From Pseudophaeobacter flagellatus (GTDB lineage Bacteria > Pseudomonadota > Alphaproteobacteria > Rhodobacterales > Rhodobacteraceae): 64,000 bases of DNA. Position numbers and translations under genes: made by a program. Below the pieces are notes generated by a model. That model was given only the letters and a program-made list of their open reading frames with translations, had not been told where the DNA came from and made no database searches. Of the stretch, positions 51,745 through 62,054 are shown in pieces. Numbering within the stretch: position 1 is the stretch's first letter; every line of letters begins with the position of its first letter. The stretch covers positions 1 through 64,000 of the forward strand of contig NZ_JAJQRG010000002.1 in the NCBI RefSeq assembly GCF_021228235.1, given 5' to 3'.

Positions 51745-53499
51745 TCAGTCAAAAATCTCGGGCTCATCCCGATTCAGGTCACGCACAGCAATAGCGGTCT
51801 CTTGCGCCTTGCTCAGCGTCCACCGGACGCGTGTCGCATACTCGATTGCGCGGCCAGATAAAACGATCTGCTTGGCTGCACGCGGCTTTAATCGTGTTTT
51901 TTCCAGATAAACACTGGGTTCCAGCGTCAATTCACAGTTTCCATCATGGCGGAAGACCCAGATCTCACCGCTTTTCAGCGCCATAGAAACCGCAGCCCCC
52001 CCCAGATCAAGCGCCGAATCCACATCTGGGTGCAGGTGTAGGCGCAACTCAAAGCCAATACCCTGGGTGCCAGAGCGATCCAGCATTTTGGAGAAAACCC
52101 GTTTGGCAGGCTCTTCGATGGCCACCAAGAGATCTTCGCCCGACAGGCTGCGGCCATCATCCGACAATTCCAGGGTGCGCGCATGGGTCAGGCCAAAGTC
52201 ACGCAGATAACCGTCATGGCCGCCCTGAAAGCGGTTGGCTGCGGTGTCTTCCTCCAGCGCGATCTGAACCTCGGTTGGCCCCTCGACCAAAAGCTCTTGC
52301 CCAGTGGTGCGGTCAGCCGGGGCCAGACGCGCACTGGAATGCCCCGCCAGGCAAAGGGTGGAATGCGACGGGGTGGCCCGCCCGGCGCGACGCCATTCCA
52401 GGCCAAAGGTCTCTCCCGAGCCGCAGTTCACCACAAGGGGGCGCCGCCCCGAGGTCAGCTCAAACGCCAGGGTAGAGGCATGGCCATTGCCGGAAGCCGC
52501 CCCCTGGGGCGGAACAGCCGCGTCGATCACCACCGATGTGCGCCGAGCCGCAAGCCGGGCATAGCCCATCGCCAGCCCATCAAGGTGCTTACCAGAAACA
52601 TGGGCGGCAGCCAGCGCGTGATCCAGCCAGCCCTCTATCCCGCGACCGCCGCCGTGAAACCGCGCCAGCCCGCCATCTGCATGGCGCAGGGTACGCAGCG
52701 CCGGGGCAATCCGTTCTATCGCCTTGATCTGCGCCGCAGGCACCGTGCGCCCAGCCTCATGCAAGGCGGCGGCAGCCCAGGTCAGCAGGGTGAAGACCTC
52801 CAGCAGCTCTTCGGGGTTGCGGGTTGGCACACCGCCTTCCGCGTCGATCTGGCTTTCACATTCCTGCGCCAGGGCACGGATGGCCGGATCGGCCAGCTCT
52901 TCGCGCCCCTGCAGCGCCAGCCCGGCATAGATCAGCCCGGTGAGCGCCTCAAATCGGGGCAACCCCGGAGAGGCCCCCTGCCAGCGCCGCGACAGGAACC
53001 AGGTCTGCTGTGACAGAGACTGATAAAATGCCTCGCTCTCGGCCCGGTCCTTACTGCTGAGCAAAAATAAAGCGTGGTTGATCCAGCGAATCACCCGCCG
53101 CCCGGTCAGATCTGGAGACCAGGACAGGGCCCCGCCTAACCCCGCCGCTGCGCCATGGGTTTCGATCCAGCCCCAGACCCATTTCTGGGCCTTCTGCCGC
53201 GCCCGGATATCCCCCACCGCTGCCAGATCATCAAGCCAGGAAAAGCCCTGACGCTCCGCCTCGAAGGCGGCATCGGGGGCCGTCACATCCCAGAGTCCAG
53301 TGGTGTCCGATTCGACCAGAAACCCGGCAAAGAGCAGGTTGCCCGCCACCAGCTGCCGCCCGCGGGCAAAGCTGCCAATGGTGCGCGGCTCGGGGTGTGA
53401 CACAAACCCGCTGGCGGCTGGCTGCTTGCGGGCGCGCCAGGCATATAACCTATTCATGATCCGGGTCCCACGACCCGCCACTCTATCGTATCTGGACAT
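51745..53499 (-). CDS. Heparinase II/III family protein
   Basis: This 584-residue protein has an alpha-helical N-terminal region (about 50-330) and a beta-rich C-terminal Hepar_II_III domain (about 340-570). No Sec signal peptide is present, though the N terminus is basic (RRTG-like, RKQPAASGF). Family segments include [10 protein letters not shown] and the [18 protein letters not shown] region. It may act on polyuronic polysaccharide, or be a cytoplasmic member of unknown substrate. Its place between rsmB and purH is typical of Rhodobacteraceae. M15 (53457) is an alternative start. Confidence 0.85.
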   Translation of the reverse strand: MSRYDRVAGRGTRIMNRLYAWRARKQPAASGFVSHPEPRTIGSFARGRQLVAGNLLFAGFLVESDTTGLWDVTAPDAAFEAERQGFSWLDDLAAVGDIRARQKAQKWVWGWIETHGAAAGLGGALSWSPDLTGRRVIRWINHALFLLSSKDRAESEAFYQSLSQQTWFLSRRWQGASPGLPRFEALTGLIYAGLALQGREELADPAIRALAQECESQIDAEGGVPTRNPEELLEVFTLLTWAAAALHEAGRTVPAAQIKAIERIAPALRTLRHADGGLARFHGGGRGIEGWLDHALAAAHVSGKHLDGLAMGYARLAARRTSVVIDAAVPPQGAASGNGHASTLAFELTSGRRPLVVNCGSGETFGLEWRRAGRATPSHSTLCLAGHSSARLAPADRTTGQELLVEGPTEVQIALEEDTAANRFQGGHDGYLRDFGLTHARTLELSDDGRSLSGEDLLVAIEEPAKRVFSKMLDRSGTQGIGFELRLHLHPDVDSALDLGGAAVSMALKSGEIWVFRHDGNCELTLEPSVYLEKTRLKPRAAKQIVLSGRAIEYATRVRWTLSKAQETAIAVRDLNRDEPEIFD

Positions 53500-53602
53500 G
53501 CTCTCTGCCTCACGCCTTTTGCTTTGAAGTGCTGGCGTTTTGGCAAAAGACTAGCGGTGTTGCTGTCTCAAGTCACCGAAGAATGCGCAGGTGGGGTATC
53601 GA

Positions 53603-54865
53603 TCAGGCAGATTTGCGCAAAAGCGCCATGTAAAATCCATCCATGCCACCCTGATCCCGCCAGTAATCCGGGCGCAGACGCAGGCCGCCTTCTTCAGTGA
53701 TCCAGGCCGGATCAATCCCCAGCGGCGCCAGCACGCTGCTGTCAACGGACATATCCGGAAAGATCTCCAACGCCTCTTCGACCTGACATTCGCCTTCATC
53801 CGGCAGCAGCGAACAGGTGCAAAAGACCAGACGCCCACCGGGTTTGACCAGGCTCCAGGCATGGGCGAGCATCTGCGCCTGCAGCTCTATCAGGGCACCA
53901 AAGGCCGCGCCATCCTTGGCATGTGGCAGATCGGGGTGGCGGCGAATAGTGCCGGTAGCAGAACAGGGCGCATCCAGCAATACCGCGTCAAACTGCCCCG
54001 CCTGTTCCAAGGCGTCGCCAACCACCAGATCGGCAGCCAGCCCGGTACGGGCAAGGTTTTCACGCAGGCGCTCCATCCGCACGGCAGAGCTATCCACCGC
54101 CGTCACCTGAGCACCGCTGGCGGCCATCTGCATGGTCTTGCCGCCCGGCGCCGCACAAAGATCAAGCACCCGCTCGCCCTTTTGTGCCTGCAGGATCTGG
54201 GCGGGCAACGCGGCAGCGGCATCCTGCACCCACCAATCCCCGGCCTCATACCCCGGCAGCGCCGAAACCCGCCCGGCCTCGGCCAGACGCTGCGACCCCG
54301 TCGCCAGACGCTCTCCGCCCAGCGGCGACAGATCCGCACCCGGTTTGCCGGTGATATCCAACGGCGCGCCGGCATAGTGGGCCGCTTCAATTTCAAGCAT
54401 GGCAGCACTACCCCAGGCCTGCGCCAGCGGGCTGCGCAGCCATTTCGGCAGGCGCGGCACCCGCAGTTTGGCCCATTCTGCCGGGCCCTGATCTGCCACT
54501 TTGCGCAGCACCGCATTGACCAGCCCTTTCAGCTGGCCATGGCGGCGGTGCTTGGAGATGATCGCCACCATGTCATTGACCACCCCATGCGCGGCCGCCC
54601 CGTGGCACAGTTCAACCGTGCCCAGCCGCAGCGCATTATGCACGGTCAGCGGCGTCGATTTTTTCAAATGCTTTTGCAGCACGCGATCGGCGCGCTCCAG
54701 GCTGCGCAGGGTCTGCAGGGTCAGGCGCTGGGTGCGGGCGCGATCTTCCGGCGTCAGCCGCTCCAGCGCGCCAGCGGCATAGCATTCCGCCAACAACCGG
54801 CCCTCGCCCAGAACCTGATCCAGAAGGTAGATCACCGTACGGCGGGCCTGGGTTCCATCGGACAT
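53603..54865 (-). CDS. rsmB: 16S rRNA cytosine-967 C5-methyltransferase RsmB
   Basis: RsmB methylates C967 of 16S rRNA using SAM. The 420-residue protein has an N-terminal NusB-like helical RNA-binding domain (about 1-140) and a C-terminal SAM domain with LDLCAAPGGKTMQMA (SAM site), DAPCSATGTIRRHPDL (second catalytic Cys) and VFCTCSLLPDEGE (nucleophile Cys). The start was set at MSDGTQARRT (54865), which has a GGAGAG ribosome site. The very long frame to 55114 has a low-quality leader. It is divergent from the DUF1674 gene. Confidence 0.93.
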   Translation of the reverse strand: MSDGTQARRTVIYLLDQVLGEGRLLAECYAAGALERLTPEDRARTQRLTLQTLRSLERADRVLQKHLKKSTPLTVHNALRLGTVELCHGAAAHGVVNDMVAIISKHRRHGQLKGLVNAVLRKVADQGPAEWAKLRVPRLPKWLRSPLAQAWGSAAMLEIEAAHYAGAPLDITGKPGADLSPLGGERLATGSQRLAEAGRVSALPGYEAGDWWVQDAAAALPAQILQAQKGERVLDLCAAPGGKTMQMAASGAQVTAVDSSAVRMERLRENLARTGLAADLVVGDALEQAGQFDAVLLDAPCSATGTIRRHPDLPHAKDGAAFGALIELQAQMLAHAWSLVKPGGRLVFCTCSLLPDEGECQVEEALEIFPDMSVDSSVLAPLGIDPAWITEEGGLRLRPDYWRDQGGMDGFYMALLRKSA

Positions 54866-54980
54866 TGCTGCTCTCCTTCGCATGGGGGCGCGCACTGCTG
54901 GCCATAGCATCAGCACGCCGGGTGGCTTGTCCCCACCAAGGAGGGGCGTATACCATGGCCGCAGCATAAAGGAACCCGCG

Positions 54981-55208
54981 ATGAGCGACGAGACCCAGCC
55001 CCCGCAACAAAGCCCTGCCCCACAGGATCCAGCGAGCACACAGCCAACCCTACCCCCTGCCGCCCAGCGCGCCCTGGCCGAAGCCGCACAGCGCCGCAAG
55101 GAAGCCGAGGCCAAGGCAAAACCGCCCGTTGAACTGGGCGGACGTGACGGGCTAGACCCCGCCCGCTATGGCGACTGGGAGAAAAAAGGCATCGCTATCG
55201 ATTTTTAG
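54981..55208 (+). CDS. DUF1674 protein (SDHAF4-like succinate dehydrogenase assembly factor family)
   Basis: This 75-residue protein has a disordered Pro/Gln/Ala-rich N terminus, a basic helix (AEAAQRRKEAEAKAK), and a conserved C-terminal end GGRDGLDPARYGDWEKKGIAID, which matches the SDHAF4 family. Eukaryotic members aid flavinated SdhA assembly; a similar role in bacteria is inferred from the family. The ribosome site is GGAA. It is a single gene, divergent from rsmB, followed by the region holding repeat copy 2. Confidence 0.83.
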   Translation: MSDETQPPQQSPAPQDPASTQPTLPPAAQRALAEAAQRRKEAEAKAKPPVELGGRDGLDPARYGDWEKKGIAIDF

Positions 55209-55270
55209 CGCATGCGGCGCAAATGTCGGGACCGGCTTTGCGCGCCTGGAACTTGTTAAACAGGAAGTGA

Positions 55271-55308
55271 GAGCCAGTCGCGCCAATGCCAATGATCGCG
55301 ACAGGCCC
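55271..55308 (+). repeat. Dispersed hairpin repeat, copy 2
   Basis: The left arm GAGCCAGTCGC is identical to copy 1 over 11 bases. The 16-base loop matches copy 1 at 11 positions. The right arm GCGACAGGCCC pairs with the left arm at 9 of 11 positions. It lies in the 122-base gap between the DUF1674 gene and dapB. Confidence 0.6.
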
Positions 55309-55330
55309 TTGGATGGCCGACTGATGCGGC

Positions 55331-56140
55331 TTACAGCCCAAGCACGGCCAGCATGTCATATTCCCCCGGCGCCTGCCCCTGCCCCCAGAGCGCCGCCTTC
55401 AGCGCGCCGCGGGCAAAAATTGCCCGATCCGTCGCCATATGGCGCAGCACGATGCGTTCCCCGGCGGCAGCAAAAAGCACGTCATGCTCCCCCACGATAT
55501 CGCCGCCGCGAATCGCGCTAAAGCCGATGTCACCACGTTTACGTGCCCCGGTGATGCCATCACGCCCCGAATCAGACACATCCGCCAGCACAACACCGCG
55601 CCCCTCGGCGGCGGCTTCACCCAGCATCAGCGCGGTGCCTGAGGGAGCATCCACCTTGTGATGGTGATGCGCCTCGATCACCTCGATATCGAAATCTTCA
55701 TCCAGCGCGGCGGCAACCTTTTTGGTCAACTGCACCAGCAAGTTGACGCCCAGGCTCATATTGCCGGCCCGAACCAGAACCGTCTCAGCCGCAGCAGTTT
55801 TCAACGCCGCGATCTGCGCCTCGGACATGCCCGTGGTGCCAATCACATGCACCACGCCCGCCTTGGCCGCCATTTTGGAAAAGGCCAATGTGGCCTCGGG
55901 GGAAGTGAAATCAATCACCGCCTGCGCCTGCGCAAACACCGCCTGCGGATCATCGCTGACCATCACGCCGATTGCACTGCCACCCATCGCCAGGCCAAGA
56001 TCCTGTCCGACCCAGGGATGACCGCTGCGTTCCACCACGCCGACCAGCCGCGCCTTGTCGCTGTCCAGCACCGTCTTGATCAACATCTGCCCCATGCGGC
56101 CAGAGGCCCCCGTGATCACGATCCCCGGTGTTTTGGTCAT
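55331..56140 (-). CDS. dapB: 4-hydroxy-tetrahydrodipicolinate reductase
   Basis: DapB reduces HTPA to tetrahydrodipicolinate in lysine and diaminopimelate synthesis. The 269-residue protein has the N-terminal nucleotide site [15 protein letters not shown], the glycine-rich IGTTGMS, and the catalytic stretch [16 protein letters not shown]. The C terminus is normal (YDMLAVLGL). The start was placed at [12 protein letters not shown] (56140), where GAGGA lies nine bases upstream; starts further upstream have poorer sites. It is divergent from rbfA. Confidence 0.96.
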   Translation of the reverse strand: MTKTPGIVITGASGRMGQMLIKTVLDSDKARLVGVVERSGHPWVGQDLGLAMGGSAIGVMVSDDPQAVFAQAQAVIDFTSPEATLAFSKMAAKAGVVHVIGTTGMSEAQIAALKTAAAETVLVRAGNMSLGVNLLVQLTKKVAAALDEDFDIEVIEAHHHHKVDAPSGTALMLGEAAAEGRGVVLADVSDSGRDGITGARKRGDIGFSAIRGGDIVGEHDVLFAAAGERIVLRHMATDRAIFARGALKAALWGQGQAPGEYDMLAVLGL

Positions 56141-56243
56141 TGCTGTGGTCCTCATTGCTGAATGGGTCGATGTTTTTGCTGGTTTTCTCCTACCTGCTTG
56201 GCGATGACTTGGCAAAGGGCTGGTTTCGGCTTAGATCGAAGAT

Positions 56244-56639
56244 ATGGCAAAGAACAAATCTCCTGAGGGGCGCGCCCCCTCCCAACGGCAGCTGCGCGTC
56301 GGCGAGCTGATCCGCCGGACCCTGTCCGAAGTGCTGATGCGTGGGGAACTGCACGACCCCGAGCTGAACCGCATGTCCGTGACCGTCGGTGAGGTCCGCG
56401 TCACCCCCGATCTGCGCATCGCGACGGCCTATGTGCTGCCGCTGGGCGGCAAGGGGCAAGAGGACCTGCTAAAACTGCTGGCCCGCAACAAGTGGGAGCT
56501 ACGCACCCTGGCAGGTAAGAAGCTGGGGATGAAATACACCCCCGACCTGCGCTTTCAGCTGGATCTGACCTATGATCAGATGGATGCCACCCGCAAGATG
56601 CTGGAACAGGACGCGGTGCGCCGCGATCTCGACGAGTGA
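56244..56639 (+). CDS. rbfA: Ribosome-binding factor A
   Basis: RbfA binds the free 30S subunit during late 16S processing. The 131-residue protein has the KH-like fold pattern: [40 protein letters not shown] and [20 protein letters not shown]. The length is usual. It is the first of rbfA-DUF2233-truB, with a GTGA overlap to the next gene. It is divergent from dapB. Confidence 0.95.
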   Translation: MAKNKSPEGRAPSQRQLRVGELIRRTLSEVLMRGELHDPELNRMSVTVGEVRVTPDLRIATAYVLPLGGKGQEDLLKLLARNKWELRTLAGKKLGMKYTPDLRFQLDLTYDQMDATRKMLEQDAVRRDLDE

Positions 56640-57433
56640 TCCGCCCGGCCCTTGCAGTGCTGGCCGCCCTATGGGCGGCACCAACACTGGGGGCCGACAG
56701 CGGGTCAGATGTGGTGACGACCTCACAGATCACCGAACAGGCAATCGCCGAGACAACGCCCCTGCAGTGCGAAGATATCGCCTATGATGGCAATCGTTAT
56801 ACGCTGTGCGACGTGGATGCCAGCCGGGCGCAGCTTCGGCTGTTTCTGCGTAATGAACAAGGCCAGGTCTATGGCCATTTCTCCCGGATCGAAGAGGCGC
56901 TCGCGGCCGAAGGCAAGGCCCTCGCCTTTGCGACCAATGCCGGCATGTATCACGCCAATCGCGCTCCGGTTGGTCTGTATATCGAAGACGGCAAACAAGA
57001 GATGCGGCTGATCCCCAACGCCGGTCCCGGCAATTTTGGCCTGCTGCCCAATGGCGTCTTGTGCCTGCGCGAGGGCCGCGCCGATGTGTTTGAAACCCTC
57101 GCCTTTCGCGATGCCGGCACAACCTGCACCTCGGCCACCCAATCGGGGCCGATGCTGGTGATTGATGGCGCGCTGCATCCGCGGTTTCTGCCCGACTCTA
57201 CCTCGTATTATATTCGCAACGGCGTTGGCACCTCGGCGGATGGCCGCCGCGTGGTCTTTGCCATTTCGCGTAATGCTGTGACCTTTCACCAGTTTGGCAG
57301 CCTGTTTCGCGACCACCTGAAGCTGCCCAATGCGCTGTATTTTGACGGCAATATATCACGCCTGCATGCGCCACAGATCGGACGATCTGATGCGGGTTTC
57401 ATGATGGGGCCGGTCATCGGCGTGGTGGAATAA
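56636..57433 (+). CDS. Phosphodiester glycosidase (NAGPA/DUF2233-type) family, exported
   Basis: This 265-residue protein starts with GTG overlapping the rbfA stop by four bases. It has a signal peptide (residues 1-20, ending TLGADS). The mature part has the family signature [24 protein letters not shown], a central [14 protein letters not shown], and [13 protein letters not shown]. Relatives cleave or bind phosphodiester-linked sugars in cell-wall polymers or have unclear roles. It is translationally coupled to rbfA, and truB follows 116 bases later. Confidence 0.83.
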   Translation: MIRPALAVLAALWAAPTLGADSGSDVVTTSQITEQAIAETTPLQCEDIAYDGNRYTLCDVDASRAQLRLFLRNEQGQVYGHFSRIEEALAAEGKALAFATNAGMYHANRAPVGLYIEDGKQEMRLIPNAGPGNFGLLPNGVLCLREGRADVFETLAFRDAGTTCTSATQSGPMLVIDGALHPRFLPDSTSYYIRNGVGTSADGRRVVFAISRNAVTFHQFGSLFRDHLKLPNALYFDGNISRLHAPQIGRSDAGFMMGPVIGVVE

Positions 57434-57549
57434 CCCGCCGCCGGATGGCATCGAATCTGATCACACCGATCCAGGTCTTTGGACTGTCGAATTGACAGGA
57501 CATCATCCCTGGGATAGGCCGCGCGCCTCACTTGCATTCGGGGAACCAC

Positions 57550-58464
57550 ATGGCACGCAAACGCAAAGGGCGCGATATTTCAGGTTGGCTGGTGGTGGAT
57601 AAACCCGCCGGGCTGACCTCGACCGCTGTCGTCAACAAGGTCCGCTGGGCGCTGGAGGCCAAGAAGGCCGGCCATGCGGGAACGCTTGACCCCGAAGCAA
57701 CCGGCGTGTTGGCCATTGCTCTGGGCGAAGCCACCAAGACCGTCCCTTATATCACCGACGCCTTGAAGGCCTATACCTTTACCGTGCGGCTGGGCCAGGC
57801 CACCAACACCGACGATGCCGAAGGTGAAGTCATTGCCAGCAGCGATGCACGCCCCACGGATGAAGAGATCAAGCAGGCGCTGGGTGCCTTTATCGGTGAT
57901 ATCCAGCAAGTGCCGCCCAAATTTTCTGCCGTCAAGATCGACGGGCAGCGCGCCTATAAACTGGCCCGCGACGGCGATGATGACTTTGAAATCGCCGCCC
58001 GGCCGCTTTGGGTGGAAGAGCTGGTGTTGGTGGATCGCCCCGATCCCGACCACGTGGTCCTGGAAATGACCTGCGGCAAGGGCGGCTATGTGCGCTCTAT
58101 CGCGCGGGATCTGGGCGCGGCACTGGGCTGTCATGGCCACGTGAAGGAGCTGCGCCGCATCTGGTCCGGCCCCTTCGATGCCAGCGACGGGCTGAAGCTG
58201 GACGACATCCTGCGGATGGAACGCACACCAGAGCTGGACAGCTATTTGCGCCCGCTGGAACAGGGGCTGGCCGATCTGCCCGAGCTGAAATGCACCCCGG
58301 AAGGTGCGGTGCGTCTGCGCAATGGCAATCCCGGCATGGTGCTGGCGGCAACCGTCGAATACGGCGATGAAGCCTGGGCCTCGTTTGAGGGCAAGGCCGT
58401 TGCCGTGGGGATCTACAAGGCAGGCGAATTGCACCCCTCGCGCGTGTTTGTGCAGCCAGAGTGA
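57550..58464 (+). CDS. truB: tRNA pseudouridine-55 synthase
   Basis: TruB converts U55 in the T loop of tRNAs to pseudouridine. The 304-residue protein contains the catalytic Asp in [20 protein letters not shown], the KPAGLTS motif I, and [18 protein letters not shown]. The start was placed at [11 protein letters not shown] (57550), where GGGGA lies upstream, rather than six codons earlier. The next gene, DUF1643, starts 70 bases downstream. Confidence 0.96.
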   Translation: MARKRKGRDISGWLVVDKPAGLTSTAVVNKVRWALEAKKAGHAGTLDPEATGVLAIALGEATKTVPYITDALKAYTFTVRLGQATNTDDAEGEVIASSDARPTDEEIKQALGAFIGDIQQVPPKFSAVKIDGQRAYKLARDGDDDFEIAARPLWVEELVLVDRPDPDHVVLEMTCGKGGYVRSIARDLGAALGCHGHVKELRRIWSGPFDASDGLKLDDILRMERTPELDSYLRPLEQGLADLPELKCTPEGAVRLRNGNPGMVLAATVEYGDEAWASFEGKAVAVGIYKAGELHPSRVFVQPE

Positions 58465-58534
58465 TAAACAGCCCCTGACAAGTCTGTGCTGCGATGGGCT
58501 TGCCTCATCGCTGGCAGACTGGCAGGACAGCGCC

Positions 58535-59041
58535 ATGATCAGCCGCAGCCATACCAAGGGCGATGCGCCCTCCACCGCTGTCTATTCCGACTGCGAAACC
58601 TATCGCTACAGCCTGACCCGCGTTTGGGAGCCCGCAGGCCAGCGGGTGATGTTTGTGATGCTCAACCCCTCCAAGGCGACAGAGGTGCAAAACGACCCCA
58701 CGATCGAGCGCTGCGAACGCCGCGCCCGCGCCCTGGGGTTCGGCGGTTTTCAAGCCACCAATATCTTTGCCCTGCGCGCCACCGATCCAAAGGTGATGCG
58801 CGCCGCCGCTGACCCGGAAGGCCCCGACAATCGCGCGGCGATCCTTGCAGGCATGCACTGGGCCGATATGGTGATCTGCGCCTGGGGCACCCATGGGGCG
58901 CATCGCGGCCAGGGCGCGATCATCGCCGACCTGCTGCGCGCCAGCGGCAAACCGCTGCATCACCTGGGGCTGAGCAAGCACGGCCACCCCAAGCATCCGC
59001 TCTACATCGCCTATTCTCAGGCCCCGCAGCTTTGGAATTGA
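58535..59041 (+). CDS. DUF1643 domain protein
   Basis: This 168-residue protein has the DUF1643 signature VMFVMLNPSKATEVQNDPT followed by ERCERRARALGFGGFQATNIF and a C-terminal VICAWGTHG. The family has an alpha/beta fold and unknown function; some members occur near mobile or phage genes. The start was placed at MISRSHTKGD (58535), with an AGGACAG ribosome site. It comes after truB, suggesting it is transcribed with it, and before the RTX gene. Confidence 0.86.
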   Translation: MISRSHTKGDAPSTAVYSDCETYRYSLTRVWEPAGQRVMFVMLNPSKATEVQNDPTIERCERRARALGFGGFQATNIFALRATDPKVMRAAADPEGPDNRAAILAGMHWADMVICAWGTHGAHRGQGAIIADLLRASGKPLHHLGLSKHGHPKHPLYIAYSQAPQLWN

Positions 59042-59168
59042 CGCATTTTTAACGGCCGGGATTCGCAGAGTTATCTGCCAAGCGTTTGAACTTGCTAGCA
59101 AAGCAACCATGCGCAGTGTTCTGCATTTGTTTGGAGACAATTAAGCCAGATATGGCAGACTGACCACG

Positions 59169-59195
59169 GATCGTCACCCTATCTCCGCGACGATC
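59169..59195. promoter_or_regulatory. Inverted repeat upstream of the RTX gene
   Basis: GATCGTC and GACGATC form a perfect 7-bp inverted repeat separated by 13 bases, ending 22 bases before the start codon. It could be an operator or RNA hairpin controlling the calcium-binding protein. Confidence 0.35.
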
Positions 59196-59217
59196 GCTTT
59201 GGTTTTGGAGTAATGCC

Positions 59218-60330
59218 ATGTTGTGGTTTGCAGGCCTTTTGGGGCTTATGGGAATTGGCGGTGCCGCCCTGCTAGATTTTAGCGACGATCAGACCTCAGA
59301 GGATCAGGCCGGGGACGATCAGCCCGCGGATGATGCCCCCGCAGATGGTCCTGTGATTCCTGCCGACGAGTTCCTCGATGGCGCAACAGAGGGCAACAAC
59401 GACAGCGGCACCGACAGCGGGCTAGAGCTCTGCGATTTTATTGACAGCAGCAGCGACACAGAGACCGAGAGCGACGGCAGTGGCGATCTGCTGCTGTTGG
59501 ACGGGTCGCAGATGACAGGATCTGACCTGGCTGACACCATTGTCGGCAGCGACACAAACGACCACATCACCGGCTTGGGCGGCAACGACCAATTGAACGG
59601 CTATGCGGGCGACGACTCCATCGAGGGCGGCGCAGGCGATGACAGCCTGCATGGTGCAACCGGGGACGATACGCTGACGGGCGGCAGCGGCAATGACACC
59701 CTGCACGGAGAATACGGCGATGACGCGCTGCAGGGCGATGCGGGCGACGACGCGCTATTTGGCCACTTTGGTGCAGACACCCTGACAGGCGGCAGCGGCA
59801 ACGATACCGCCCATGGCGGTGCGGACGATGACAGCCTGGACGGCGGGGCTGGTAATGACGCGCTGCATGGCAATGACGGCAATGACACCCTGGCAGGCGG
59901 CGAAGGCCAGGACAGCTTGTTTGGCGGCAGCGGCGATGATTTGGTCTGGGGGGCCGATGATGGTGACGAAACGGATTACCTCAACGGCGGCGCAGGCGAC
60001 GACACCCTGGTGGCCGGAGCAGGAGATATCGTGACCGCGGGCGAGGGCGCAGATCACATCTGGGCCGAAGATCTGGCAGGCAGCGGTGAAGCTGTTGAAC
60101 TGATTGATTTTGACAGTTCCGAAGATCAGTTGGTGGTGTTCTGGACCCCGGATAGCGAAGCAGAGCCGCAGATCACAATCGAACCCGACGCAGAGACCCC
60201 TGGCCAGCAAATCATCCGGGTCAATGGTGCTGAGGTTCTGCGCCTTTCGGGCGGCAAAGGGCTGAGCATCTCTGACATCGCGCTGATCGACAGCCAATCT
60301 GCGATCTCTGCTGGGTTCTTGCCTGGTTGA
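59218..60330 (+). CDS. RTX-type calcium-binding repeat protein
   Basis: The 370-residue very acidic protein has an N-terminal hydrophobic segment (1-20, LWFAGLLGLMGIGGAALL), an Asp-rich spacer (25-90), and about 14 nonapeptide repeats (105-290) of the GGxGNDTLxG type that fold into a Ca(2+) beta-roll. The C terminus (about 295-370) is a conserved non-repeat domain ending SAISAGFLPG. The N-terminal segment differs from most type I-secreted RTX proteins and suggests membrane anchoring or another export route. The ribosome site is GGAG. No secretion genes adjoin it. Confidence 0.9.
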   Translation: MLWFAGLLGLMGIGGAALLDFSDDQTSEDQAGDDQPADDAPADGPVIPADEFLDGATEGNNDSGTDSGLELCDFIDSSSDTETESDGSGDLLLLDGSQMTGSDLADTIVGSDTNDHITGLGGNDQLNGYAGDDSIEGGAGDDSLHGATGDDTLTGGSGNDTLHGEYGDDALQGDAGDDALFGHFGADTLTGGSGNDTAHGGADDDSLDGGAGNDALHGNDGNDTLAGGEGQDSLFGGSGDDLVWGADDGDETDYLNGGAGDDTLVAGAGDIVTAGEGADHIWAEDLAGSGEAVELIDFDSSEDQLVVFWTPDSEAEPQITIEPDAETPGQQIIRVNGAEVLRLSGGKGLSISDIALIDSQSAISAGFLPG

Positions 60331-60360
60331 TCGCAATAGAAACATCGGGGCAAAACATCT

Positions 60361-60389
60361 TTGCCTTTTCCCGAAATACCGCCTATACG
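60361..60389 (+). promoter_or_regulatory. rpsO promoter
   Basis: TTGCCT (60361-60366) and TATACG (60384-60389) are separated by 17 bases, close to the housekeeping sigma consensus. It gives a leader of about 100 bases before rpsO. Confidence 0.6.
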
Positions 60390-60500
60390 CCCGCATCTGG
60401 TCCGCATCTGTCATAGATTCGGGACAGCTATACTCCATGGGCCTGCGCTGGACGACATCCCGGCCTGTGCCATCCCTCTAACCTTTTAAAGGAGACCCCG

Positions 60501-60770
60501 ATGTCGATTACAGCTGAAGAAAAAACACGCTTGATGAAAGAATTCGCAACCAAAGAAGGCGACACCGGTTCGCCCGAAGTACAGGTTGCTATCCTCACCT
60601 CGCGCATCAACACCCTGACCGAGCACTTCAAAACCCACAAGAAAGACAACCACGGTCGTCGTGGCCTTTTGAAAATGGTTGCCCTGCGTCGTAAGCTGCT
60701 AGATTACACCAAAGGCAAAGATGAGGCCCGTTACCAAGACCTGATCAAACGCCTTGGCATCCGCCGCTAA
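60501..60770 (+). CDS. rpsO: 30S ribosomal protein S15
   Basis: This is the 89-residue primary 16S rRNA-binding protein of the small subunit platform. It matches the family throughout: [39 protein letters not shown] and [20 protein letters not shown]. The ribosome site is AAAGGAG. It has its own promoter and terminator, so it is a separate unit. The usual partner pnp is not in the next 3 kb. Confidence 0.98.
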   Translation: MSITAEEKTRLMKEFATKEGDTGSPEVQVAILTSRINTLTEHFKTHKKDNHGRRGLLKMVALRRKLLDYTKGKDEARYQDLIKRLGIRR

Positions 60771-60797
60771 GAACACCGATCCATTTTGGATTATCAG

Positions 60798-60827
60798 CGC
60801 CCGCTCAGATTTGAGCGGGCGTTTTTT
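60798..60827 (+). terminator. rpsO intrinsic terminator
   Basis: A 10-bp stem CGCCCGCTCA/TGAGCGGGCG closes a GATT loop and is followed by six Ts. Confidence 0.93.
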
Positions 60828-60851
60828 GTGACAAATACGCGGCCTGCAGGA

Positions 60852-62054
60852 CTAGCGCGTAAATGGCGGACACAAACCAACCCAGGAGCCTTCTGTGGGT
60901 CGGATTATTACCTCAACCGGTCTGGCCTCCCCCGATTGTGGCAACCTTACGGTCTTCCAGGATTGCAATGTCCAGATGCCGAGGTTGGCCGCTCGGATAT
61001 CCTCAACGGCATAATGTCCGAGGACCTCGTCCCCCCAAAGCAGTTGAAACCCGCCATAGCTTTTTTCTGAAATGCCCAGGGACAGTTCGCGCACCTCGGG
61101 TGGCACTGTGACCCTTGCCGTGGAATTGAAATGGACCCCATGAATTGGCACCCCCAGACGATCCCTGTGAATCCGCTTTTGATCCACCCCGGACAGCTCT
61201 AGGAAACGCACTCTGGGCAAAGGTTTCGCCGCGGGCGTCTTTGCCAGGATTCCTTCGATCCAATAGCGCCCAAACATCTGGGGGATTGGATGCTCTGACG
61301 TGCCAGAGGCCACAAAAAACTCAAAATCTTCCAGATTGCGCGGCTCAAACCAGCGCAGGGGATAGAGGTTCATCATGGCCTCTGACCAATTATCGACGAT
61401 CAGATGCCGTTCAAATTGATCCATCGGAATCAGTCCGAGATCAAAGTCCTCAAACCCGACATGCTGGCCATTGCGATACAGCCCTAGTTCGGTGGTTTCC
61501 TGCGCCCAAACTCTTTGCCGCCATTTCTCATGTCCAGACCGATCAACCAATTTAATGGCCAACTCACGGGGGAGCAGATTGTAGTAAGGCATTTTGGACG
61601 AATGGTAGTCGATTGGCGCGATCCGGTTTGGGGCCTCGCCGATATACAATAACCCATGGGGCGGCAGGGCCTCCCAACAGAGTTTCAATGTGTTGAGCCG
61701 CTCCTCAATCGTCAAATGTTCAATCACAGCATAGAGGAAAATAACGTCAAAGCTCTCTTGTGCCAAAAGCTGCGGCAGGTCATTGGCCGCCTGCAAACGC
61801 AGCTCTGCATTCTGGATACCATGGGCCTCAACATTGGCCTGCCCAATAGCCAGTTCATGGCGGTCCAAATCGATACCAACATAGGTCTGAAACAACGGCG
61901 CCAAAGCGCAAACTTTCGCCCCCTCGCCGCACCCGATTTCCAGCGCTCGCATTTTACTGAGGTCCAGCCCGGCCTGGCGCATGGTTGGTGCAATAAAGCG
62001 CTGTGCTTGGTTGAATCTGTTTTGGAATGTCGCGCTATTATGGAGATCGGTCAT
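60852..62054 (-). CDS. Class I SAM-dependent methyltransferase domain protein
   Basis: The 400-residue protein has a Rossmann methyltransferase domain (about 35-190) with the SAM site ALEIGCGEGAKVCAL, an acidic strand-2 motif YVGIDLDRHEL and FDVIFLYAVIEHLT. The C-terminal half (about 200-400) is beta-rich and unassigned. The start was set at MTDLHNSATFQ (62054); an in-frame TTG at 62102 adds 16 residues. It is convergent with rpsO. The acceptor is unknown; no neighbouring sugar or lipid genes help. Confidence 0.82.
   Translation of the reverse strand: MTDLHNSATFQNRFNQAQRFIAPTMRQAGLDLSKMRALEIGCGEGAKVCALAPLFQTYVGIDLDRHELAIGQANVEAHGIQNAELRLQAANDLPQLLAQESFDVIFLYAVIEHLTIEERLNTLKLCWEALPPHGLLYIGEAPNRIAPIDYHSSKMPYYNLLPRELAIKLVDRSGHEKWRQRVWAQETTELGLYRNGQHVGFEDFDLGLIPMDQFERHLIVDNWSEAMMNLYPLRWFEPRNLEDFEFFVASGTSEHPIPQMFGRYWIEGILAKTPAAKPLPRVRFLELSGVDQKRIHRDRLGVPIHGVHFNSTARVTVPPEVRELSLGISEKSYGGFQLLWGDEVLGHYAVEDIRAANLGIWTLQSWKTVRLPQSGEARPVEVIIRPTEGSWVGLCPPFTR

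Noticed and set aside
59560-60015. Regular DNA repeats resembling a repeat array
   Set aside because: They encode the RTX nonapeptides in one frame, with no CRISPR-like spacing or leader.
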